In this document: piece after piece, positions 1 to 6,394 of the stretch
Layout: every line of letters begins with the position of its first letter
How positions within the stretch are numbered: the stretch's first letter is position 1
DNA from: Caldilineae bacterium
GTDB lineage: Bacteria > Chloroflexota > Anaerolineae > J102
Reading direction: 5' to 3'
Length of the DNA stretch: 7,531 nucleotides
Assembly (NCBI GenBank): GCA_003694905.1
Contig: RFJM01000052.1
Location: 1 to 7,531, forward strand
Made by a program: the position numbers and the translations under genes
Notes under the pieces: generated by a model
Told to the model about the DNA's origin: nothing
The model's database searches: none
Seen by the model: the letters and a program-made list of their open reading frames with translations, nothing else

Positions 1-217
1 CCCAAGCACCTTCGCCGGACCGGTAGTTCGCGCGCGGGCATCGTCCATTTTCAAGGCTTGACAAAGCATTCCGGCGGGGGGTGTCCGGGGCGGCGCCCCC
101 GGAAAAAACGCGGCCACACACAACGAGAGACTCGGCCAGCCCTTCAGCGTCGCAGGCCCAGGTACTATCCGTCCTCGCCAAGGCGTCAGATGAATCCGCC
201 AAGCACGCCGCGGCGAT
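1..217. other. Upstream region without a convincing gene
   Basis: I see no supportable gene here. Frame 1 of the + strand is open to about 255, but the translation is a low-complexity run rich in Arg, Pro and Ser with no recognisable domain, as expected from GC-rich noncoding DNA. The first 61 bases also allow a short + strand reading frame ending in TGA at 59-61, which could be the tail of an upstream gene. On the - strand an ATG at 46-48 could begin a divergent gene leaving the window on the left. Neither can be judged from so few codons. A TTGACA at 58-63 has no partner -10 at the right distance. A strong GC hairpin at 84-103 is listed separately. Confidence 0.5.
84..103. other. GC-rich hairpin beside an A-tract
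   Basis: TCCGGGG (84-90) and CCCCGGA (97-103) are perfectly complementary and enclose a six-base loop; an alternative fold pairs GGGGC with GCCCC. The stem runs straight into six A residues (103-108) on the + strand. An intrinsic terminator needs T residues after the stem. For + strand transcripts the tract is A, and for - strand transcripts the T run comes before the stem, so it does not fit a terminator in either direction. Its function is unknown. Confidence 0.4.
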
Positions 218-246
218 TTGGATCTCGACGGCAAGGCTGCTATAAT
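218..246 (+). promoter_or_regulatory. Sigma70-type promoter of the perR-like/ATPase operon
   Basis: TTGGAT at 218-223 matches four of six bases of the -35 consensus and TATAAT at 241-246 is a perfect -10 element. They are separated by exactly 17 bases (224-240). Transcription would start near 253, giving a leader of roughly 33 bases before the regulator's ATG at 286. The AT-rich stretch from 241 to 280 stands out against very GC-rich surroundings. This is the only good promoter visible in the window and it serves both downstream + strand genes. Confidence 0.8.
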
Positions 247-261
247 TTAGAATGATTCCAA
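247..261 (+). promoter_or_regulatory. Putative PerR/Fur-box operator
   Basis: TTAGAATGATTCCAA is an imperfect 7-1-7 inverted repeat: the left arm TTAGAAT matches the reverse complement of the right arm (TTGGAAT) at six of seven positions. Against the known PerR box TTATAATNATTATAA it matches 11 of 14 defined positions. It directly follows the -10 element and covers the expected transcription start, so a bound dimer would block initiation. The next gene encodes a Fur-family repressor, which makes autoregulation the natural reading. Binding and the regulating metal are inferred. Confidence 0.7.
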
Positions 262-285
262 ACAAAGAATTTTTCTAGAAGACGC

Positions 286-735
286 ATGACCTCCCGATTC
301 GAAGCCATGACGGAGGCCCTGAGACGGGCCAACTACCGTGTGACGCCGCAGCGGTTGGCTATTTGCAAGCTCCTGGCCTCCAGCAAATCGCATCCCAGTC
401 CGGCCGAGGTGTACGAGCACATCCGTCGGCAATACCCCACCATTAGCCTGGCCACGGTGTACAATACACTGGCGGTCTTGCGCGACCTGGGAGAGATCAT
501 CGAAATTCCTGGGAATGCGGGGGGCGTGCGTTATGAGACCGACCTGACCCCACACGCCAATCTCATCTGCCTGCGTTGCGGGAGCATAACCGATCTGGAG
601 TTGGACGTCTTCGAGAAGGTGCGAACAGAGATTGACGCAGCAGTACCCTTTGCCTTGCAGGGATTGCGCATCGACGCTTTCGGTGTCTGCCCGCGGTGTC
701 AGGCGAGCGAAGTGAAGATCGAAGAAAATGCTTGA
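286..735 (+). CDS. perR: Fur-family metalloregulator, PerR-like
   Basis: This encodes a 149-residue DNA-binding repressor of the Fur superfamily, the usual length. Residues 1-80 form the winged helix: the R-x-T-x-Q-R signature is at 18-23 and the recognition-helix motif SLATVYNTL at 54-62. Residues 81-149 form the dimerisation and metal-binding domain. Two CxxC pairs (C95/C98 and C135/C138) form the structural zinc site typical of PerR and Fur. Aligned with Bacillus subtilis PerR (H37, D85, H91, H93, D104), the regulatory site reads H36, E84, H90, N92, D103. D103 is PerR-like, since Fur usually has Glu there; E84 is Fur-like; N92 replaces a common His ligand. H36 and H90, the His residues oxidised in PerR, are kept. 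It acts in the cytoplasm and probably represses its own promoter through the box at 247-261. The ATG at 286 has a weak AGAAG (277-281) upstream; Met8 at 307 is an alternative start. Fur-family membership is certain; PerR rather than Fur is inferred from D103, the operator and the exporter neighbour. Confidence 0.9.
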   Translation: MTSRFEAMTEALRRANYRVTPQRLAICKLLASSKSHPSPAEVYEHIRRQYPTISLATVYNTLAVLRDLGEIIEIPGNAGGVRYETDLTPHANLICLRCGSITDLELDVFEKVRTEIDAAVPFALQGLRIDAFGVCPRCQASEVKIEENA

Positions 736-3061
736 CCGAAAACTGGAATTGCCCATCGAATTCCCCGACGACGCGCAAGAAGCCCAGCTATGCGCCCAGC
801 TGCTCTTGGAGACGCTGGACCATCATCGGGGCGTCGAGTCGGCTGAAATCGACTTTGCGCAGGGAATCCTGCGCCTGCAGTACGACCCGGAACAGATCAG
901 CGCCAGCGTCGTAGACGGCATTGCTGCCGATCTGGGGCTGCGGCTGCGTGACCGCACGCACGTCTGCACCATGGGCCTGGGTGGCGTCGGCTGTCGCGAC
1001 TGTACCCATCGCCTGGAGCGGGAGCTGGCCGCGATGCCGGGCGTTCACTACGTTTCGGCGAATCCCGCGGCCCATATTATCGGCGTACGTTACGAGCAAG
1101 AGAGTGCACTGGCCGAAATCGAGCGCCGTATCCACGAACTGGGCTACGAGGTGACACCACGCCCCGACGAGACACCGCTCCCCTTCTGGCGGCGGAACAT
1201 GGGCCTCATCTGGGCCGGGCTGACGCTCGTCTTCCTGGTGGCGGGGCTGCTCTGGGCGCGACTCAACCCCCTGCCGGCCTTCCCGCAACTGGCCACGGTT
1301 TTTTACATACTGGCCTATCTTGCGGGCGGTCACGATGGCGCGCGTGAGGCCGCGCGCGACTTGCGTCGTGGCGAACTCAATATCGATTTCCTGATGATCA
1401 CCTCCGCCTTGGGCGCTGCGGCCATTGGCGAATGGGCAGAGGGCGCCACACTGCTCTTCCTCTTCAGCCTTTCGGGTGCGCTGGAGGAATTCGCGCTGGA
1501 CCGCACCCACAGCGCCATCGCTGCCCTGACCAGACTGCGCCCAACCGAGGCGACCGTACTTGTGGGGGGCAGCGAGCGGCGCGTGCCGGTGGAAGTGGTA
1601 CAGCCCGGTGATGTGCTGATCATACGACCGGGCGAGCAGGTGCCGGTAGACGGCATTATCGTGCGCGGCGCCACCTCGCTAGATCAATCCGCCATCACCG
1701 GTGAATCCATGCCCGTAAGCAAAGAAGTCGGTGATGAAGTCTTCGCGGGGACGATGAACCGGGAGGGCGCCATTGATATCCGAGCCACCAAGCGCGCTCA
1801 AGACTCAACACTGGCCAAGGTCATCGAGCTGGTGGCCGAAGCGCAAAGTGAACGCGCCCCGACCCAGCGGTTGATCGACAGGCTCGCGCACCCCTATGCG
1901 GTGGGCGTGTTCATTGCCGTCGGCCTGGTGATCGCGGTCGGCACCTTGCTCTTGAACTATCCCTTCTACGACGTTTTCTATCGGGCAATGACGTTGCTGG
2001 TGGTGGCCTCGCCCTGTGCGTTGGTCATCAGCACCCCGGCATCCATCCTGGCCGGCATCGCGGCAGGTGCCCGCAACGGCATCCTCTTCAAGGGCGGTGT
2101 GCATCTGGAAAACGCGGCACGAATCAACACCGTGGCCTTCGACAAGACCGGCACCCTCACCTCCGGACGTCCCCAGGTCACCGACATTGTCGTGCTCGAT
2201 CATCTGGACCAGAACGAGTTCCTACGCCTGGTGGCCAGCGCCGAATGGCGCTCCGAGCACCCCATTGCCGAGGCGATTGTACGCGAGGCGCAGGCCCGAA
2301 AGCTAAGACTCAGCGAACCCGCGCACTTTGTCTCAATCCCCGGTCAGGGCGTGCGCGCCCGCATCGATGGCTACGAATTGGTCATCGGCAACGAGCGTTT
2401 GCTCAACCATGAGTCCAGGCCGGTGAGCATCCCTGAGTCCGTACGCGACCTCAATCGGCAGGGCAAAACCACCATCTTCGTACAGCACGGGGAACGACTC
2501 CTGGGCGCGATCGCACTGGCCGATCTGCCGAGGGAGAATGCCCGCCAGACTGTGGAGAGCCTGCGGACAAATGATATCAGCACCATCGTCATGCTTACGG
2601 GTGATCACAGGCAGGTGGCAGAAGGTATCGCTACCCAGCTTGGCATCGACGAGGTGCATGCTGAACTGCTTCCCGGTGACAAAGTCGAAGTCATCTCACG
2701 GCTGGCCCAGCAAGGGACCGTGGCCATGGTGGGTGATGGCGTGAACGATGCGCCTGCCCTGGCCACGGCTACCGTAGGCATCGCGATGGGTGCCGCCGGC
2801 ACCGATGTTGCTCTGGAAACCGCCGACATCGTGCTTATGTCCGACGACCTGTGCAAGCTTCCCTTTGCCTTCAAGCTGGCACGGCATTCCCGCCGCATCA
2901 TCGCCCAGAACATGCTCTTTGCAGTGGCTGTCATGATCACCCTGGTGTTGGCGACGCTTTCCGTGGGCATACCCTTGCCCCTGGCCGTGGTGGGGCATGA
3001 GGGAAGCACTCTGGTCGTCGTACTCAACGGCCTGCGTCTCTTGCGGCTGGGCAGCCGTTGA
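728..3061 (+). CDS. P1B-4-type metal-exporting P-type ATPase (PfeT/CtpD-like) with two N-terminal HMA-like domains
   Basis: This is a 777-residue membrane pump that uses ATP to export a divalent metal. P-type hallmarks are all present: TGES (324-327), phosphorylation motif DKTGT with D472, HP of the nucleotide domain (H511, P512), TGD (624-626) and GDGVND (669-674). The membrane metal site is SPC (428-430) rather than CPC, and the last membrane segment holds HEGST (757-761); together these define subgroup P1B-4, known for Fe(II), Co(II) and sometimes Zn(II). About eight membrane segments are visible, near 158-179, 188-200, 221-256, 391-410, 418-445 and 729-772. The first 145 residues are an extension: a degenerate HMA-like fold (about 5-73) without CxxC, then a second (about 77-143) with C89-R-D-C92. 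P1B-4 pumps usually lack such domains. The ATG overlaps the regulator's stop (ATGCTTGA, 728-735), so translation is probably coupled. With a PerR-like partner, iron efflux under iron excess or peroxide stress is the best guess; cobalt or zinc is possible. Confidence 0.92.
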   Translation: MLDRKLELPIEFPDDAQEAQLCAQLLLETLDHHRGVESAEIDFAQGILRLQYDPEQISASVVDGIAADLGLRLRDRTHVCTMGLGGVGCRDCTHRLERELAAMPGVHYVSANPAAHIIGVRYEQESALAEIERRIHELGYEVTPRPDETPLPFWRRNMGLIWAGLTLVFLVAGLLWARLNPLPAFPQLATVFYILAYLAGGHDGAREAARDLRRGELNIDFLMITSALGAAAIGEWAEGATLLFLFSLSGALEEFALDRTHSAIAALTRLRPTEATVLVGGSERRVPVEVVQPGDVLIIRPGEQVPVDGIIVRGATSLDQSAITGESMPVSKEVGDEVFAGTMNREGAIDIRATKRAQDSTLAKVIELVAEAQSERAPTQRLIDRLAHPYAVGVFIAVGLVIAVGTLLLNYPFYDVFYRAMTLLVVASPCALVISTPASILAGIAAGARNGILFKGGVHLENAARINTVAFDKTGTLTSGRPQVTDIVVLDHLDQNEFLRLVASAEWRSEHPIAEAIVREAQARKLRLSEPAHFVSIPGQGVRARIDGYELVIGNERLLNHESRPVSIPESVRDLNRQGKTTIFVQHGERLLGAIALADLPRENARQTVESLRTNDISTIVMLTGDHRQVAEGIATQLGIDEVHAELLPGDKVEVISRLAQQGTVAMVGDGVNDAPALATATVGIAMGAAGTDVALETADIVLMSDDLCKLPFAFKLARHSRRIIAQNMLFAVAVMITLVLATLSVGIPLPLAVVGHEGSTLVVVLNGLRLLRLGSR

Positions 3062-3256
3062 ACGGATAAGCGTATCTGAGCGCAGCGCCCACCGTCCGGC
3101 GGATGTAGCTCGCCTCGGTCCGGCCATGGCCTGCTATACCGGCTTCGGCAGTGCCGGATGGACGCTCCGGTCGTTGTCGCACCCGACTTCCCGCAGGGCT
3201 GCCGGCGTCATCCGCGGCCGCAGAGGGACTGCAGCGGGTCCTGTGCTGGCTTGGCG
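3062..3256. other. Convergent intergenic region
   Basis: This spacer lies between the 3' ends of the ATPase gene (+) and the GGT-family gene (-). No coding potential is evident. The best structure is a short stem, CCGGC (3139-3143) with GCCGG (3153-3157) around a nine-base loop, with no T-tract on either side, so a classical intrinsic terminator is not visible. The 10-mer GGCGTCATCC occurs at 3204-3213 and 3253-3262, the latter across the GGT stop codon; this could be chance. Termination may be Rho-dependent. Confidence 0.45.
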
Positions 3257-4915
3257 TCATCCCCCTGCCATAGCCAGACCGTCGGCGCGGGGATCGCTGC
3301 CTCCGATCAGGATGCCGTTCTCCTCATCCCGGATGATGACCTGTCCCCGGCCAAAGAGCGCCCGCTCGTAGCCGGAGACCTTGCGCACCGCGTGCCCCAT
3401 GGCCGCCAGGTGCTCCTCCGCTGCCGAGCCGATGCCCTCCTCAAGGGCGACCTCGCCCGCCGCTTCTCCACCCAGGATGCAGAAGCGCGGTCGGTCCAGG
3501 GCTGATTGCGGATCGACTCCGTCGTCGAGCAGCGCGCACGCGACCTGAACATGGCCCTGTGGCTGCATGAAGCCCCCCATCACGCCGAAGCAGGCAAAAA
3601 GCTGTTCACGGCTACCGTCGGATATGGGCCGCGTGATAAGCGCGGGGATGATGGTGTGATAGGGGCGTTTGCCCGGTGCCAGCGCGTTGGGATGAGTCGG
3701 ATCCAGGCTAAAGTTGTGGCCCCGATTCTGCAGGCTGAAACCCCAACCCTTGGGCACGATTCCCGTGCCAAAACCCATGTAATTGCTGTTGATGAAGGAA
3801 CAAGCATTGCCATCCTGGTCCACCACACTGAGATAGACCGTGTCGGAAGCGGCGACCGGGGTACCTGGCTTCTGGTCTGGCGTCGCGCGGCGGAGATCGA
3901 TCAGCTTGCGGCGCTCGGCCGCGTAGACAGGGGAAAGCAACTCGCTGATAGGGATGGGGACATGCGCCGGGTCGGCGATATACCGCCGCGCGTCGGCAAA
4001 GGCCAGCCGCAAAGCCTCGATCTGCAGATGCAGGCGCTCTGCCGAGAGCGGGTCCATCGTGCCGAGATCGTATCCTTCCAGGATGTTCAAAGCCAACAGA
4101 GCGGTCAGGCCCTGACCGTTCGGCGGGCATTCCCAGACACGATAGCCGCGATAGACGCAGTTGATCGGCTCTTCCCAGGTAGCTTCGTGCGCGGCCAGGT
4201 CCTCCACGGTCAGGCAGCCGCCGGCCTGTTGAACGGTGGCGGCGATGGCCTCGGCGATCTCGCCCCGGTAGAATGCCTCGATACCTCCCTCGGCCACCGC
4301 CCGAAATGTGCGCGCCAGGCCCGGATTGCGGAAGATCTCGCCCGGCCGCGGTGCGCGGCCATTGATGGTCAGCTCCAGACCGTTGAGGGCGCTGGCAAGT
4401 TGCCGATCTACCGCCCGCGCCCAGAAGTGGGCCGTGACCGGGGCAACCGGAAATCCTTCTTCGGCCAGGTGCACGGCCGGCTCCAACACCTGGGCCATGC
4501 TCAGACGGCCGAAACGCGCCACCAGTTCGCACCAGGCCGAGCAGGCTCCCGGCACCGTGATGGTATAGGGGTGATAGGGGTCGGCCATGGGCGAGCCGGG
4601 ATCTCGCACGAGACCCGCCTCCCTGACACGATCCAGGGTCAGGGCCGCGGGCGCGCGGCCCGAACCGTTCAGGGCAGCAACGCGGCCCGTCGCGGCATCG
4701 AAATAGAGGGCAAAGGCATCTCCGCCGATACCCGTGGAGGTGGGTTCGGTGACATTCAGGGCCGCGGCAGTCGCTACGGCTGCATCGGCAGCATTGCCCC
4801 CTCTGGCCAGGGTCTCCAGGCCGGCCGCCACGGCCAGCGGCTGCGATGTGGCCACCATACCTCTACGCCCCAGTACGGGCGAGCGCCGGGACACGAAGCT
4901 GTAATCGAATCGCAT
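3257..4915 (-). CDS. ggt: Gamma-glutamyltransferase-family Ntn-hydrolase (cytoplasmic, substrate uncertain)
   Basis: This encodes a 552-residue member of the gamma-glutamyltransferase family, whose precursor cleaves itself to expose an N-terminal Thr nucleophile. The N-terminal family signature is clear (GGNAADAAVA at 39-48, STGIGGDAF at 60-68). The cleavage site lies in ASDTVYLSVVD, with T359 as the predicted nucleophile, giving subunits of about 358 and 194 residues. Downstream are GFGTGIV (381-387), LQNRG (395-399) and the GG pair at 447-448 within VMGGFMQPQGH. No signal peptide is present, so it should be cytoplasmic, unlike periplasmic E. coli Ggt. The Arg that binds the glutamyl alpha-carboxylate in E. 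coli Ggt (R114) aligns with Ser85 here (NGSGRAPA), although R87 is close. True glutathione hydrolase activity is therefore doubtful; related family members include oxamate amidohydrolase (HpxW) and acylases. The ATG at 4915 was chosen for its AGGAG; a start at 5041 would overlap the upstream gene. The gene lies 31 bases after the aminohydrolase, probably in one operon. Confidence 0.9.
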   Translation of the reverse strand: MRFDYSFVSRRSPVLGRRGMVATSQPLAVAAGLETLARGGNAADAAVATAAALNVTEPTSTGIGGDAFALYFDAATGRVAALNGSGRAPAALTLDRVREAGLVRDPGSPMADPYHPYTITVPGACSAWCELVARFGRLSMAQVLEPAVHLAEEGFPVAPVTAHFWARAVDRQLASALNGLELTINGRAPRPGEIFRNPGLARTFRAVAEGGIEAFYRGEIAEAIAATVQQAGGCLTVEDLAAHEATWEEPINCVYRGYRVWECPPNGQGLTALLALNILEGYDLGTMDPLSAERLHLQIEALRLAFADARRYIADPAHVPIPISELLSPVYAAERRKLIDLRRATPDQKPGTPVAASDTVYLSVVDQDGNACSFINSNYMGFGTGIVPKGWGFSLQNRGHNFSLDPTHPNALAPGKRPYHTIIPALITRPISDGSREQLFACFGVMGGFMQPQGHVQVACALLDDGVDPQSALDRPRFCILGGEAAGEVALEEGIGSAAEEHLAAMGHAVRKVSGYERALFGRGQVIIRDEENGILIGGSDPRADGLAMAGG

Positions 4916-4920
4916 TTCTT

Positions 4921-4925
4921 CTCCT
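4921..4925 (-). promoter_or_regulatory. Ribosome binding site of the GGT-family gene
   Basis: AGGAG on the - strand lies five bases before the ATG at 4915-4913. It fixes this start over the longer open frame reaching 5041, whose extra 42 residues are out of frame with the aminohydrolase gene and have no family similarity. It lies in the 31-base spacer after the aminohydrolase stop. Confidence 0.8.
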
Positions 4926-4946
4926 CGCACCGGTAGTACAAACGCT

Positions 4947-6263
4947 TCAAGAAGCACGCGCCCACATGCGTCGTGCCGCCTCGTGGGCGCGTGCTCGCAT
5001 CGCGCCCAGATCTGCACCCAGGACTTCGCCCCCGCGCACACGCCAGACCCCCGCCACCATCACATCCCGCACGTGGGTGTGGTTTCGCCACAGCACGAGC
5101 TGTTCGTACAGGTTATGCGCCGCCGCCGGCGTGGGGAAGTCCCCCGCGATGATCTGTAGATCGGCAGTCCAGCCCGGCTCCAGCCGTCCCACCCTTTCCA
5201 GTCCAATAGCCCTGGCCCCTCCCTCGGTGGCCAGATAGAAGACTTCATGAGCCGGCATGACCTGGGGATTGAGGCGATGGGCTTTGTGGATGAGGAAGGC
5301 CCCGCGCATGACCTCGAAGAAGTCGTTGATATAGCCGTCGGAGCCCAGTCCCATGGTCACCCCGGCTGCCGTCAGTTCGGGTACGGGCGCGATGCCGCCG
5401 CCCACCTCGCAGTTGCTCAGGGGCATGTGAGTAACCCGGATACCCCGTTCGGCAATGATGGTGCGTTCCCGTTCGGAAAGCTGCACGCATTGCGAGGCGA
5501 GCATGTGAGGGCCGGTCACCCCCAGTTCGTCGTAGTACTCCAGGGTACGCTTGCCGAAGTGCTCCAGCGCGTAGTTGGGTTCGTGTACGCCCTCGTTGCA
5601 ATGCATGTGGGTGAGCACGCCCCGCTCCTGGCCCAGGGCAAAAGCCCGGCGGATGAACTCGGCCGAGCAGGTGAACGTGGTGTGAAAGCACATCAGCCCC
5701 TGCACCAGTCCGCCCTCGGCCCGGCAGTGGTCGATGAACCGGGCATTTTCTTGCAGACCCAGCCGGCCATTTTCGGGACTCACCCGTTCGGTGGCTTCGA
5801 AGGAGAGGATGCCCCGCAGACCCCGTTTGTCTACCACCTCTTTCTGGGCGAAGAGGGCGTCGGGGATGGCGTAGGGCGCCTCGAGACAATCGTAGAAGCC
5901 GGTGATGCCGCTGCGTAGCATCTCGGCACAGACCCAGTCCGTCGCCGCGCAGATCATCTCATGATCCAACGCATCCTCCACCAGCGGCCACCAGAAGTCG
6001 GCCAGAAAAGCCCAGAAGTCCGAGGGCGCCTTGTCGAGGGGGATGCCGTGGGCGAGCACGCCGTAGAGATGGGTGTGGGCATTGACAAAGCCGGGGGCCA
6101 GAATGTGGCCGTCTGCGGGGACGACGACGTCGTCGGGATAGCGGGTCTGCAATTCGGTGTTGGGTGCGACGTCGTCGATGCGGTCGCCCAGCACGCGTAC
6201 GCCCCAGTCGGGGCGGGGTGGTTGGTGGGGTGTGGTAATCAGCCAGGAAGGGAGGATCAGCAT
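4947..6263 (-). CDS. TRZ/ATZ/SsnA-like metal-dependent aminohydrolase
   Basis: This encodes a 438-residue amidohydrolase-superfamily enzyme. It has a small N-terminal beta-sandwich (about 1-55), a TIM barrel with a mononuclear metal site (about 56-350) and a return to the sandwich at the C-terminus (GRLEPGWTADL, 359-369). Metal and substrate residues are visible: H63 and H65 (NAHTH), H221 and E224 (HMHCNE), and D309 (GLGSDG). The stretch around GGGIAP and GSDGYINDFFEVMR is reminiscent of SsnA and of S-adenosylhomocysteine or guanine deaminases and triazine hydrolases. The second catalytic His of the family, H228 in the Thermotoga deaminase TM0936, is replaced by Gln258 (ASQCVQL). Such enzymes usually deaminate nitrogen heterocycles in the cytoplasm; the substrate here is unknown. 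I chose ATG 6263 because the protein then begins like family members. A TTG at 6308 would add 15 residues, but neither start has a Shine-Dalgarno, so a leaderless transcript is possible. The gene is followed after 31 bases by the GGT-family gene, suggesting joint action in one pathway. Confidence 0.88.
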   Translation of the reverse strand: MLILPSWLITTPHQPPRPDWGVRVLGDRIDDVAPNTELQTRYPDDVVVPADGHILAPGFVNAHTHLYGVLAHGIPLDKAPSDFWAFLADFWWPLVEDALDHEMICAATDWVCAEMLRSGITGFYDCLEAPYAIPDALFAQKEVVDKRGLRGILSFEATERVSPENGRLGLQENARFIDHCRAEGGLVQGLMCFHTTFTCSAEFIRRAFALGQERGVLTHMHCNEGVHEPNYALEHFGKRTLEYYDELGVTGPHMLASQCVQLSERERTIIAERGIRVTHMPLSNCEVGGGIAPVPELTAAGVTMGLGSDGYINDFFEVMRGAFLIHKAHRLNPQVMPAHEVFYLATEGGARAIGLERVGRLEPGWTADLQIIAGDFPTPAAAHNLYEQLVLWRNHTHVRDVMVAGVWRVRGGEVLGADLGAMRARAHEAARRMWARAS

Positions 6264-6394
6264 GAGCGGTGTACCGTGGGTGAGAGGAAGGAGAAAGGTT
6301 GCAGGCAATGACCGGCGGGATCGGCAAACGGGCCGGCACGTGGCAAGCCGGCGCGCGGACAGGCCCGGCCGAACGTCGACATCTCTATCGCTTT
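6264..6394. other. Spacer between ligA and the aminohydrolase gene
   Basis: These 131 bases separate two - strand genes. They contain a perfect six-base stem, GCCGGC (6332-6337) with GCCGGC (6347-6352), around a nine-base loop, without a following T-run on the - strand. It could be a weak or Rho-assisted terminator for ligA or mere GC-rich symmetry. I see no convincing promoter for the aminohydrolase gene, so read-through from ligA cannot be excluded. Confidence 0.4.

Noticed and set aside
58..63. TTGACA as a -35 element
   Set aside because: The sequence 16-18 bases downstream is GC-rich with no -10 resemblance; the promoter at 218-246 is far better.
58..255. Open frame of 65 codons upstream of the regulator
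   Set aside because: It would begin with TTG, its composition is Arg/Pro/Ser-rich without a domain, it has no ribosome binding site, and it runs through the promoter and operator region.
273..280. TTCTAGAA palindrome as a second operator
   Set aside because: It is a short eight-base palindrome without the 7-1-7 spacing of a PerR/Fur box and it overlaps the weak ribosome binding site; chance is likely.
3139..3157. CCGGC/GCCGG hairpin as a bidirectional terminator
   Set aside because: The stem is only five pairs and there is no T-tract on either strand.
3100..3175. tRNA-like stretch (GGATGTAGCTCG) in the convergent spacer
   Set aside because: It resembles a D-arm, but there is no T-arm GTTCGA-type motif, acceptor pairing or anticodon stem.
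3506..4936. 476-codon open frame on the + strand
   Set aside because: It lies antisense to the well-supported GGT-family gene; long antisense frames are common in GC-rich genes and its translation shows no domain.
4916..5041. Extended N-terminus for the GGT-family protein
   Set aside because: It would overlap the end of the aminohydrolase gene and add residues without family similarity; AGGAG before the ATG at 4915 supports the shorter form.
5247..5918. 223-codon open frame on the + strand
   Set aside because: It is antisense to the aminohydrolase gene, whose catalytic motifs are clear; the antisense translation is not recognisable.
6264..6308. TTG start giving a 453-residue aminohydrolase
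   Set aside because: It has no ribosome binding site, and the family-like N-terminus begins at the ATG at 6263; kept only as an alternative.
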